Below, one piece after another: positions 53,794 to 61,752 of a stretch of DNA of 64,000 bases. Source of the stretch: AE-B3B sp964543295 (GTDB lineage: Bacteria; Aerophobota; Aerophobia; Aerophobales; AE-B3A); NCBI GenBank assembly GCA_964543295.1, contig CAZIXA010000011.1:1-64000 (forward strand), given 5' to 3'. The position numbers and the translations under genes are program-made. Within the stretch, counting starts at the first letter, position 1. The number at the start of each line of letters is the position of its first letter. Under the pieces are notes generated by a model. It was not told where the DNA came from. It searched no databases and saw only the letters and a program-made list of their open reading frames with translations.

Positions 53794-54104
53794 CTAAGAA
53801 GATTCTCTAATTATTAAATCAGCCGCTACCAGAATTTTAGTCTTTTTTGAATTGTTACCGGTAATGTTTTCAATGAGCAGGCTTGTCGCCAGATACCCTA
53901 AATCATAGGGATGTAAATCAACTGTAGTTATAGCAGGCTGGAAGTGAACAAGCTTCTTCAAGGGCCAGTTTATAACCTCGTAACCTATCTATACAAAATG
54001 TGAATTTATTAGGCGCGGTAACAAAAGCAATCCTTCGATGCCCGAGCTCAATAAGATGTTTCGATGCTACATATTCAGGAAAATTATGCCATACATATTT
54101 TTTT
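53794..54104 (-). pseudogene. LacI-family regulator remnant
   Basis: The minus strand encodes part of the LacI effector domain: HNFPEYVASKHLIELGHRRI, then AFVTAPNKFTFCIDRLRGYK and LALEEACS, ending in a stop. One frame away it continues PAITTVDLHPYDLGYLATSL, LIENITGN and TKILVAADLIIRESS with TAG at 53794. The DNA-binding domain and much of the middle are absent. The 5' truncation coincides with the putative mobile-element end at 54105. It probably regulated the adjacent CUT1/alpha-mannosidase operon. Confidence 0.85.
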
Positions 54105-54189
54105 TGTCAAACCCCCCATTTTCGTCTGCCATCCTTTGAGAAAATGTCCCTACCATTAACGTTTAAGATAGAAAATTTGGAATTTTTAA
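54105..54189. repeat. Copy B of the dispersed repeat, possible insertion-sequence end
   Basis: Begins TGTCAAACCCCCCATTTTCG and then matches 44281-44345 from CTGCCATCCTTTGAGAAAAT. It starts exactly where the LacI remnant loses similarity. A terminal TGT and an internal GAGAAAATGTCCCT are features I associate with IS21-type ends, but no transposase remains here. Confidence 0.5.
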
Positions 54190-54331
54190 CCCGTGCGGGA
54201 TTAGAAAAATAAAAACTGGGCTTAAGAGATTTTTGACTAAGAGTTGGCGCAACTTGAGGGAAAGATTACAAGGGAGTGATGGTATTATAAAGCAAAAGGT
54301 ACCGCTCTCTTTATGAAAGATCAGCTATTTT

Positions 54332-54814
54332 TTAGGTAGGTTGGCCAAAATCCTCCGGTCTTAGATCCTTCAATCTTTTCTTGAAATCCTCTATCTCCTC
54401 CTCCTTGATGGGAGGCTTGTCTCCTATGGCTATCTTGTCCAGCACTGTCTCGTCTATAAAAATAGGTACCTTCAGCCTAAGAGCCAGGGCTATAGCATCA
54501 CTGGGGCGAGAATCGACCTGAAGAGGCTCTCCATTTCTCCTCATTAAAATACGGGCATAAAAGGTATTATGTCTGAGGTCGCTTATTATTATTCGGTCCA
54601 CCCTGCCGTTAAGCTTCTCAATTAGAGATTTAGCCAGATCATGAGTTAAGGGTCGGGGTGGTCTAACATTCTCCAGAGCAAGGGCAATAGCCTGTGCCTC
54701 AAATAGTCCAATCCAAATGGGGAGTGTTTTATCTCCATCTTTTTCCTTCAACACAATGACTGGCATCTTTGAATTAACATCGATAGCCACTTTGGAAACG
54801 GTTACTTCTATCAT
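54332..54814 (-). CDS. Bifunctional nuclease family protein (DUF151)
   Basis: A 160-residue protein of the DUF151/BFN family. Conserved stretches are LPIWIGLFEAQAIALALENV, RPLTHDL, DLRHNTFYARILM and SRPSDAIALALRLKVPIFID. Related plant and bacterial proteins show DNase/RNase activity, and the fold is seen in stand-alone form in many deep-branching bacteria. A short acidic/basic C-terminal tail (about 135-160) follows. It marks the switch from the accessory sugar region to housekeeping genes. Confidence 0.88.
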   Translation of the reverse strand: MIEVTVSKVAIDVNSKMPVIVLKEKDGDKTLPIWIGLFEAQAIALALENVRPPRPLTHDLAKSLIEKLNGRVDRIIISDLRHNTFYARILMRRNGEPLQVDSRPSDAIALALRLKVPIFIDETVLDKIAIGDKPPIKEEEIEDFKKRLKDLRPEDFGQPT

Positions 54815-54921
54815 TTTATCACCTCTTTCACGAAATTGATAGCGTCAATTTCCAATATTCAGGCGAGGTTGGTAGTCCAAAACCTGTAAGTTATCAGAAG
54901 CGACTCCCATTAACACCTTCC

Positions 54922-56148
54922 TCAACTCCCCACCATATGTCCACATCCCATTAGGTCCATAATCGCCCTGTTTAACTCAACCCCGGTAAGATGCCCCAGA
55001 CATCCGCAAGCAGTGGAGATCTCGTCAAAAAATTTCACTTTATCCCGTCTAACCCCATTTCCATAAAATAAAACTGGCACTGGATCGCTGCTGTGTCTTT
55101 TAAGGGAAAGAGGCGTGCTATGGTCAGCCGTTACGATAAGATAGATAGCCTCCTGGCACAGAATCTGGACTAATTTATCTACTTTTTCAATCATCAAAAG
55201 TTTTCCCTCAAGGTTTCCATCATGGCTTGCATTATCCGCCCCCTTGACATGGACAAAGACAAAGTCAAATTCTTCCAGGGCCTCTCGAGCTGCCTTGGCT
55301 TTCGCCTTAATGTCTGTATCTATTCTTCCCGTAGCTCCAGGAACTTTAAGAACCTCCATTCCTACATATTTGGCAACTCCCTTGTATAAAGCAGATCCAG
55401 CTATGCAGCAGCCCCTGATTCCATACCTATCCTTTATGGACTCCACTTTCTCATATACTCCCGCCCCCCGGGTAAGAATTACATTTGCCGGAAGCCTGCC
55501 TTCTTTTTCCCTTTGTTTGTTTAAAGGATGGGAAGCAAGGCGAGACCTACTTTCTCTAACGACCTCATTTACAATTCTTGCCGTTTTTTTTGCCGCCTGG
55601 CTATCATTTTGAGGAGTTGATTCCAGGAGAGGTAGTGGTTCAGACGAGTGGGGATCTGTATCAGAAACAGCCGGGGAAAGACCGTCTCCCCGCAGAACCA
55701 ACGCTCCCCTGTGTTCAGTTGAAGGAAGGAAAATCGCCCTCACTCCCTCTATCTTAATTCCCTGCAAGAATTTGGCTAGTTGGGGACCCTCATCCTTTAA
55801 ACGGCCTGCTCTCCTATCGATCACTTTTAGATTTTTATCTACAGTAGCGAAGTTACACCTGAAAGCTACATCACCATCCTTTAACTCAAATCCAACTCCT
55901 AGGACCTCAAAAGGACCTCTTCCTTTATAATAGATGGCGGGATCATATCCAAAAAGAGCCAGGTGTGCTGTATCACTTCCCGGAATAACTCCCCGGCCCA
56001 GCGTGCTCATTAAACCAGTAGAACCCTCCCTGGCTAGTTTATCAAGAACTGGCTTTCTGGCAAGCTGTAGAGGAGTTTTTCCATCCTTTGCTATCCGGTC
56101 TCCTAATCCATCTACCACCACCAGTATAGCCTTCTTTTCCAGGGACAT
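54922..56148 (-). CDS. apgM: 2,3-bisphosphoglycerate-independent phosphoglycerate mutase, archaeal type
   Basis: A 408-residue alkaline-phosphatase-superfamily enzyme that interconverts 3- and 2-phosphoglycerate in glycolysis. Metal and phosphate-binding features are VVVDGLGDR at the N-terminus, GSDTAHLALFGYDP (Ser nucleophile near residue 58), HVKGADNASHDGN and VTADHSTPLSLKRHSSDPVP. The length and these motifs fit the ApgM group common in archaea and some bacteria, not the 510-residue GpmI. It has a possible promoter very close upstream. Confidence 0.92.
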   Translation of the reverse strand: MSLEKKAILVVVDGLGDRIAKDGKTPLQLARKPVLDKLAREGSTGLMSTLGRGVIPGSDTAHLALFGYDPAIYYKGRGPFEVLGVGFELKDGDVAFRCNFATVDKNLKVIDRRAGRLKDEGPQLAKFLQGIKIEGVRAIFLPSTEHRGALVLRGDGLSPAVSDTDPHSSEPLPLLESTPQNDSQAAKKTARIVNEVVRESRSRLASHPLNKQREKEGRLPANVILTRGAGVYEKVESIKDRYGIRGCCIAGSALYKGVAKYVGMEVLKVPGATGRIDTDIKAKAKAAREALEEFDFVFVHVKGADNASHDGNLEGKLLMIEKVDKLVQILCQEAIYLIVTADHSTPLSLKRHSSDPVPVLFYGNGVRRDKVKFFDEISTACGCLGHLTGVELNRAIMDLMGCGHMVGS

Positions 56149-56165
56149 CTTTCGCTACCATTCTT

Positions 56166-56194
56166 AAGATATTATATTGGATCTATCTTGTCAA
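56166..56194 (-). promoter_or_regulatory. Possible promoter for apgM
   Basis: TTGACA (56194-56189) is followed after 17 bases by TATCTT (56171-56166). An alternative TATAAT in between is too close to the -35. The start site would be only about 10 bases before the ATG, and no Shine-Dalgarno is evident, suggesting a very short leader. Tentative. Confidence 0.35.
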
Positions 56195-56248
56195 CAATTA
56201 TCTCGGGATGGTTCCCCTCCGTCGCTGTATTAGTATAGCGGCTAGCGT

Positions 56249-56319
56249 AGAGCGTATAGAGTAAATCTGAAAGTGGTAGTCGCTTAGGGTTTTGCTATCC
56301 GCTAAACGCTATACGCTCT
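56249..56319. repeat. Inverted-repeat element between spoIID-like gene and apgM
   Basis: AGAGCGTATAG (56249-56259) and CTATACGCTCT (56309-56319) are a perfect 11-base inverted repeat. Flanking TAGCGGCTAGCG and CTATCCGCTAAACGCTATAC add further related words. This style of short GCG/CGCTATA repeat is common as dispersed intergenic DNA. No coding potential. Confidence 0.5.
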
Positions 56320-56381
56320 CTTTGAGGAAAGTCCCTCGATACGCGTATAAATTTTCTAAATACTTTCTTGCTGATATCAAG

Positions 56382-57515
56382 TTAATAGCGTTGCTCTATG
56401 GTTGTGCCTGGATAATAAAACTGGAGAATTTCCTTGGTGCTATAGCCTTTCTCAGCCATTCCCCTGGCTCCCCACTGACACATCCCCACTCCATGACCTG
56501 ACCCTCTCCCGGTGAAGATAAAATATCTAGCATATCTGATGACTTTGAATAAGGTGCTTTTTATATTATCGGATCCCACTTTGCTACGAAATTCACTCCC
56601 CTTTAGGTATTTTTCTCCTCCCCGGTATTCTATCCTTAACTGTTTGACCCGGCCACTGTCATCAATGCTGAGTGGCTGAATCCGGTAGAGTTTACCCAGT
56701 GGTAGTCCGGCCTTCCTCAGAAGCTTCCCCAGCTTTTCAGCTTCAACCTTCCACTGCCAATCATAGTAAGGACTGTCTTTACAGAATGGATCGGCTCTGA
56801 CTTCAAGGTAGGGAAATGGTTTTCCCCAGACATCAGCGCTGGCGGCGGTATATCCTCCACAACAGGCATTATAATGAGCATTTATTAGCTGTCCTTCGTA
56901 GGTGATTACCTTGCCCCGCGTGGAGTCAACCGAGTTTGTACTACGAGGGTCTTCTGATTCGACTCCTCCGTATACCTGATCGTCCTCTGTGCTTAAGAGG
57001 TGATAGTCTTGATTTTCCGGTAAAGCCATCTCTAATTTCTTCAAAGCATAGGTTCTAGCTGCAATAACCTGGGCAGCCACAGCCACAGGGGGCCAGTCGG
57101 GAGAAATTTCCCATTTGATCACCCCATAAAGATATTCTTCCAGGGGAAGCTCATTTATGACCTCAAGAAACTGGCCCTTCTTTTTAATGAGAAGACTACC
57201 CCGATATCTTCGCCAATCAACTAAACATAGAGAACTGTCTGTTTCAGGTATTATCCAGACACTACTTCCCCAATTTCTTTGCCCTATCATTATCCCGCTT
57301 GGGGAAGACTCGATTTTTAATGGCGAGTTAGAGGGTGAGAAATGGTGAATATTTCCTTTCCCTTCAACTCGAAAAGCATCCGTCGCGCCAGCCTGGATAA
57401 TTTCTTTTTCTGAGATCTTCACGCGAATAGTCGGTGAGGATTGAGCTCCGGCAGTAGAAGAAAATACCAAGGAAAAAGTCATTACTAGCAATATAGCTAA
57501 TACTTTCATATTCAA
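56382..57515 (-). CDS. SpoIID/LytB-domain cell-wall protein
   Basis: A 377-residue exported protein. It has a signal peptide (MNMKVLAILLVMTFSLVFSS, cleavage near AGA-QS). The SpoIID lytic-transglycosylase-like domain spans about 120-377, with PLEEYLYGVIKWEISPDWP, AAQVIAARTYAL, HYNACCGGYTAAS and the terminal GRGSGHGVGMCQWGARGMA. Such proteins cleave peptidoglycan glycan strands. Members occur outside spore formers, so sporulation is not implied. Confidence 0.9.
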   Translation of the reverse strand: MNMKVLAILLVMTFSLVFSSTAGAQSSPTIRVKISEKEIIQAGATDAFRVEGKGNIHHFSPSNSPLKIESSPSGIMIGQRNWGSSVWIIPETDSSLCLVDWRRYRGSLLIKKKGQFLEVINELPLEEYLYGVIKWEISPDWPPVAVAAQVIAARTYALKKLEMALPENQDYHLLSTEDDQVYGGVESEDPRSTNSVDSTRGKVITYEGQLINAHYNACCGGYTAASADVWGKPFPYLEVRADPFCKDSPYYDWQWKVEAEKLGKLLRKAGLPLGKLYRIQPLSIDDSGRVKQLRIEYRGGEKYLKGSEFRSKVGSDNIKSTLFKVIRYARYFIFTGRGSGHGVGMCQWGARGMAEKGYSTKEILQFYYPGTTIEQRY

Positions 57516-57520
57516 AATTC

Positions 57521-57645
57521 TATTCAGCCGCGGATTTACGCTGATATTTTTCTTTTATCATCATATACAAATCTTTTGAATTCTGGTTTTCTACCAAAAT
57601 TCAACAATAAGCTAGCCTCAATAGTTGTCGCCTTCAAGTAATTAA
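57521..57645 (-). repeat. GxxExxxY-family C-terminal remnant, repeat copy 2
   Basis: Codons 57645 to 57536 read NYLKATTIEASLLLNFGRKP then EFKRFVYDDKRKISA and stop. It is nearly the same as copy 1 at 17375-17496, including bases past the stop. It follows hisI by about 40 bases and abuts the spoIID-like gene start. Confidence 0.75.
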
Positions 57646-57680
57646 TTTATCTGTGTGAATCTGTGGCTAAACAATTACTT

Positions 57681-58085
57681 TTAGGTTTTATAAATCTTTT
57701 TCGGATCAAAGACTTTCTTTGCCACCAGTTCTAGTTCTCCTTTCTCGTTCACCTTTCTAAAAAAACAGGATCTATAGCCGGTGTGGCAGGCAGCTTTTAC
57801 CTGCTCAACTTTAATGAGTAGAACATCTTCATCACAATCTACCCGAATCTCTTTTACCAACTGATAGTGACCCGACATCTCCCCTTTTGGCCAGATCCTC
57901 TTCCTGGATCTACTCCAAAAGTGGGTTTTATCAGTCTCTAAGGTTTTTTCCAGAGCCTCCCGGTTCATCCAGGCCATCATAAGAACTTCCCCGGTTTCGA
58001 AATCCTGGATTATTACCGGAATTAACCCCTCCCTATTGAAACTGAGCTTTTTCACTAAATTCATAACCATGCGTTCGTAATTCAT
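57681..58085 (-). CDS. hisI: Phosphoribosyl-AMP cyclohydrolase
   Basis: A 134-residue HisI that opens the purine ring of phosphoribosyl-AMP in histidine synthesis. Signature segments are VLMMAWMNREALEKTLET, THFWSRSRKRIWPKGEMSG and DCDEDVLLIKVEQVKAACHT, with the Zn-binding Cys and Asp residues present, and GYRSCFFR near the end. It lacks the fused HisE domain of many bacteria. The ATG overlaps the hisA stop by one base, so the two are co-translated. Confidence 0.95.
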   Translation of the reverse strand: MNYERMVMNLVKKLSFNREGLIPVIIQDFETGEVLMMAWMNREALEKTLETDKTHFWSRSRKRIWPKGEMSGHYQLVKEIRVDCDEDVLLIKVEQVKAACHTGYRSCFFRKVNEKGELELVAKKVFDPKKIYKT

Positions 58086-58831
58086 TAAGGTTTTACCTGC
58101 TTCGGCTCATCACCCTTTAAAAATTTCATAGCCTCTTCCAATTTAATTTCACCAGTGTATAAGGCTTTACCGACGATTACTCCAGTCACTCCCAGATTAG
58201 TGAGCTTGGCAATTTTTTTTATATCTTCAAGAGAAGATATTCCTCCTGAAACAATTACATCCACATTGGCTTCCTTGACAAAGTCCCGCACAGCCTCAAC
58301 ATTCACTCCTTTTAGAGTTCCGTCCCGGGTAACATCGGTAAAGATTATGGTGCTAACCCCCACCCTGGCTAAATCTTTGGCTAGATGGATAGCCTGGACA
58401 GGAGTTTCCTTTTCCCAGCCTTCCACCATCACTTTGTGATCCCTGACATCAACTGAAGCAATAATCTTACTGCCAAATTCTCGACAAGCTCTCTCCATAA
58501 ACCTAAGAGAAAGAGCACAACTTCCCAAAATGGCGTAATCTATTCCTTTTTCAAAAATCTTGCTTAAAACAGAAAAATCTCTGATTCCTCCTCCTAGCTC
58601 CAGCGGGACATCTACTTCCCTGGCCATTCTCTGTACGAGGCCCAGATGCCGTGGCCTTCCCTCCCATGCCCCGTCCAAATCAACCACATGTAAACGTTGA
58701 GCCCCGGCTTCCACCCATCCCCTAGCTACAGCCAGGGGATCCTCAGAATAGATAGTCTCTTTCTCTTTTTTCCCCTGCCAGAGTCGTACACACCTACCTT
58801 CTTTTAAGTCTATAGCTGGAACAATTAACAT
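58085..58831 (-). CDS. hisA: ProFAR isomerase (phosphoribosylformimino-AICAR-P isomerase)
   Basis: A 248-residue TIM barrel that performs the Amadori rearrangement in histidine biosynthesis. Catalytic Asp8 is in VPAIDLKEGRCVRL, and Asp129 region is FTDVTRDGTLKGVN. The phosphate-binding motif is VSGGISSLEDI near residue 193. GGGIRDF marks the first phosphate loop. It is directly linked to hisI with no other his genes in the window. Confidence 0.95.
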   Translation of the reverse strand: MLIVPAIDLKEGRCVRLWQGKKEKETIYSEDPLAVARGWVEAGAQRLHVVDLDGAWEGRPRHLGLVQRMAREVDVPLELGGGIRDFSVLSKIFEKGIDYAILGSCALSLRFMERACREFGSKIIASVDVRDHKVMVEGWEKETPVQAIHLAKDLARVGVSTIIFTDVTRDGTLKGVNVEAVRDFVKEANVDVIVSGGISSLEDIKKIAKLTNLGVTGVIVGKALYTGEIKLEEAMKFLKGDEPKQVKP

Positions 58832-58874
58832 TGCCTAATTATGCCAATTTCTTGATCAACCCCGCTATTTTTCT

Positions 58875-59897
58875 TTAGAGAACCTTATTTATCTCATCCC
58901 GGCAGGGTCCCCCAAGATCTGACTCTTTCCCGGCCTCGAGTATCTTTAACCCGAGCTCGCGGGGAACCACTTTACCTATGAGACTACATTTTATTCCTTT
59001 TCTTTCGTAGATTTCGATGAGTCTTTCTCCCTCGCTGGGGCTTAAAGTAAGAATCAAAGCTCCCGAGGCCAGAAGACCCAGAGGATCTAATCCGTAAAAC
59101 TGGCAAACTGCCTCGGTTTCTGGCAACACCGCTATCCTTTCCTTTTCGATTCTTATTCCCATGCCTGAGGCATAAGCCAGCTCCCACAGTCCTGTCCTTA
59201 ATCCACCCTCGGTAGGATCATGCATCGAGTGAACCTCACAATTTCTTGTCGCCAAAAGGGCCTCTTTAACTACACTTATCCCAGGTTGATAAAGCAGGCG
59301 ACTTAGCCTCTCCAGCATGTCTGGAGCAAGTCTTTTTTTAAACTCTTTCTTCTTTTTTTGATAAATAACGTGAGTGCCTTCTATAGCAACTCCTTTTGTA
59401 AGAAGAACCACATCCCCTGGTTTTGCTCCTGAACCCTTAACCAATCTTTCTCTCTCTACCTCTCCCATCATTTGCCCTACGGCAATAGGCCGATCAAGGT
59501 TAAAGGTCACCTCCGCGTGTCCTCCTATGAGGGAGATATCCAATTTCTGGCAAGCCGATTTCATCTGGTTAAAAATAGTCTTCACCAACTCTTCGGAAGT
59601 GCCTTGCTGAGGAAGAAGAAGAGTTGGCAAAAACCAGCGAGGAGTGGCCCCCATGCAGGCTATATCGTTGGCATTAATATTTACCACGTACCAGCCAATG
59701 TTCTCAAAGGTAAAAGTTATGGGGTCGGTTTTTACCACCAGATAGTTTTCCCCAAAGTCTAAAACCGCTGCATCTTCTCCAATTTTTGGCCCCACAATTA
59801 CTCTTCGATCTTGAGGGAGAGATTGGAGAAGTTCCTCCAAAAAATCAGGGTCTAGTTTTCCCAGGGGGGAAAATTTGCCATTATCGCGTTGCCTCAT
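58875..59897 (-). CDS. AIR-synthase-related protein (HypE/ThiL-like)
   Basis: About 340 residues of the PurM/HypE ATP-binding superfamily. Segments are GEDAAVLDFGENYLVVKTDP, NINANDIACMGATPRWFLPT, SLIGGHAEVTFNLDRPIAVG and HDPTEGGLRTGLWELAYASG. The last is characteristic of HypE-like proteins. No hydrogenase maturation genes are nearby and the HypE C-terminal Cys is absent (ends EINKVL), so it is an orphan paralogue of unknown substrate. The start at 59897 (MRQRDNGKFSP) is chosen over 59918. Confidence 0.82.
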   Translation of the reverse strand: MRQRDNGKFSPLGKLDPDFLEELLQSLPQDRRVIVGPKIGEDAAVLDFGENYLVVKTDPITFTFENIGWYVVNINANDIACMGATPRWFLPTLLLPQQGTSEELVKTIFNQMKSACQKLDISLIGGHAEVTFNLDRPIAVGQMMGEVERERLVKGSGAKPGDVVLLTKGVAIEGTHVIYQKKKKEFKKRLAPDMLERLSRLLYQPGISVVKEALLATRNCEVHSMHDPTEGGLRTGLWELAYASGMGIRIEKERIAVLPETEAVCQFYGLDPLGLLASGALILTLSPSEGERLIEIYERKGIKCSLIGKVVPRELGLKILEAGKESDLGGPCRDEINKVL

Positions 59898-59953
59898 TCT
59901 ATTTTTTCTAGGGAACAAATTAGGATCCTATGGAGACAGACTAAAGGTAACCT

Positions 59954-60073
59954 CTACCCAAACATACCATCGTAAACTCCCGCTCCCCCGATGCTTATCC
60001 TCGCTGCTCCCATCACTTCCTGGAAAAATTTTTTGGCTAGTTCATCATAGACTACCAAAATTGAATCTCGTTG
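59954..60073 (-). pseudogene. Unidentified C-terminal gene remnant
   Basis: About 39 codons without a start read QRDSILVVYDELAKKFFQEV, then MGAARISIGGAGVYDGMFG, and stop at 59954. Composition is protein-like and a glycine-rich end is distinctive, but I do not recognise the family. The rest of the 59919-60302 gap contains only a GxxExxxY repeat copy. Confidence 0.35.
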
Positions 60074-60167
60074 TCAAAAGCTGCCCCAGCCCCAAAAGTC
60101 TCAATGTTAGTTGCAAAATATCTTTTTTTCTGCTATGGTGGAGAACACCTGTTGCCTCGCAGAATGA

Positions 60168-60272
60168 GGCGAAGTTGGCCTATTATTGAATTTTGGCAGA
60201 AAACCAGAATTCAAAAAATTTGTATTATGATAATAAAAGAAAAATATCTGCGTAAATCTGCGGCTGAATAAG
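60168..60272 (+). repeat. GxxExxxY-family C-terminal remnant, repeat copy 3 (inverted, frameshifted)
   Basis: The plus strand reads EVGLLLNFGRKPEFKKFV, then an extra T shifts the frame before the usual YDNKRKISA. The following ATCTGCGGCTGAATA is shared with the other copies. It is in opposite orientation to copies 1 and 2 and ends about 30 bases before the isomerase-like gene. Confidence 0.7.
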
Positions 60273-60302
60273 TACACTAAATCTTAAAGTAGGAGGGGAA
60301 AA

Positions 60303-61712
60303 ATGCAGGAAAAGACAAGGATTGGGTTTGTTCCGGCCCATCGCGTTCCTTTCAGCGAAGACTGGGCTGTTGATATGAGACGTCGGGTTTTGAAGTCTTT
60401 AGAGCCTATCTGCAAGGATCTTGATATTGAAATGGTTGTTCCGGATAAAGCCCTCACCGAAAATGGTCTAATACGGGATGATAAAGATGCCGAGAAGGTA
60501 ATTAAGCTCTTTAAAGACAAAGATGTGGCAGGAATCATCATTGGTACTATGACTTTCGGTGATGAAATCTCAGCCATTACTGTGGCTGAGAGAATGCCGG
60601 AGCTGCCTGTCCTTCTTTTCGGCACTAAAGAGGGAGCCTTCAGCGAAGATGGAAATAGGAGATCAGATTCCTTCTGTGGAACACTTTCCATCTCATCAGG
60701 CCTCTATAGAAGAAGAATTCCCTTTAGTTTCCTGGGCATCTGTTTTCCTGAAGAGGAAATTTTCAGTAAGGGTACCAGGGATTTTGTCCGAACCTGTGTT
60801 GCTGTTAAGGGCTTCGTTGGAGCAAGGATCGGTCTGGTTGGTCCCCGACCAGAAAGATTTGAGACCTGTGCTATCAATGAATTTCCTATGATTGAACAAT
60901 TCGGCCAGAGAGTCGTTCCTATATCATTGGTGGATATTTTCAACCGAGCAGACAATATTGCTGATAAAAAGGGAATTAGTCGAATTATTGATGAAATCAA
61001 GGAGAACGCCAATTGTAAACTTGTCAAGGAAGATACGCTCCGCAAGGCAGCCCGACTGGAAATTGCCTTAAAAGAATTCGCTCAGGAAAAAGATTTATCA
61101 GCTATGGGTGTTCAGTGCTGGACCGCCATGCAAGAGATCTATGGAATATCGGCCTGCTTGACTCTAGGGCGGCTGACCGAGCAAGGGATTATGACTGCCT
61201 GTGAGGTTGATATTCACGGAGCTTTAACCATGCTGGTTCAATATCTAGCCTCACTCAAAACCACAATTCCTCACTTTATTGACTGGACTATTCAGCATCA
61301 GCGAGAGAAAGACGTTTTCCTGGCCTGGCATTGCGGCAATGCTCCCCTGGGGTTGAAAGCAAGCAATTCCGAAATCTATCTAAAAAGTCACAGCATCCTC
61401 GGTGAGATGCTTGGACCACAAGTATGTGAAGGGACGGCTGAGTTTCAGCTTAAAGAGGGCAAAATTACCCTCACTCGTATAGTTGAGTATGACGGTGAGT
61501 TCAAGATGTTAATCACTAAGGGCGAGATAATCCCCAGCAAAGATAAACTCAGAGGGAGCTGGAGTTGGGTAAAGGTTAGCGATCTAGCTAACCTTTACCG
61601 CACCCTGGTTGAAGAGGGCTTCACTCACCATGCTTCTATGATTCACGGCGATATTAGTGACTCATTAGTTGAGTTTTGCAGATTTACCGGGATGGAGGCT
61701 GTTGTCGTTTGA
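60303..61712 (+). CDS. L-fucose/L-arabinose isomerase-family protein
   Basis: A 469-residue plus-strand protein of the fucose/arabinose isomerase fold. N-terminal Rossmann-like domains carry RIGFVPAHRVPFSEDWAVD, VAGIIIGTMTFGDE and GARIGLVGPRPERFETCAIN. The C-terminal catalytic part has AMGVQCWTAMQEIYGISACL, TACEVDIHGALTMLVQYLAS (metal Glu/Asp) and FLAWHCGNAPLGL (metal His). These residues bind Mn in ketol isomerases. GTAGGAGGGG precedes the ATG. It is isolated from the sugar clusters and on the opposite strand. It is likely an aldose-ketose isomerase; the substrate is not set. Confidence 0.88.
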   Translation: MQEKTRIGFVPAHRVPFSEDWAVDMRRRVLKSLEPICKDLDIEMVVPDKALTENGLIRDDKDAEKVIKLFKDKDVAGIIIGTMTFGDEISAITVAERMPELPVLLFGTKEGAFSEDGNRRSDSFCGTLSISSGLYRRRIPFSFLGICFPEEEIFSKGTRDFVRTCVAVKGFVGARIGLVGPRPERFETCAINEFPMIEQFGQRVVPISLVDIFNRADNIADKKGISRIIDEIKENANCKLVKEDTLRKAARLEIALKEFAQEKDLSAMGVQCWTAMQEIYGISACLTLGRLTEQGIMTACEVDIHGALTMLVQYLASLKTTIPHFIDWTIQHQREKDVFLAWHCGNAPLGLKASNSEIYLKSHSILGEMLGPQVCEGTAEFQLKEGKITLTRIVEYDGEFKMLITKGEIIPSKDKLRGSWSWVKVSDLANLYRTLVEEGFTHHASMIHGDISDSLVEFCRFTGMEAVVV

Positions 61713-61752
61713 TAGCCTGAAGACCTGCCAAGAGAACTCTAAAGTTAAACAG

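Noticed and set aside
56382..57515. Evidence for sporulation from the SpoIID-like gene
   Set aside because: The domain is common in non-sporulating bacteria and no other sporulation gene is present.
57681..58831. Full histidine operon
   Set aside because: Only hisA and hisI are present; neighbours are unrelated.
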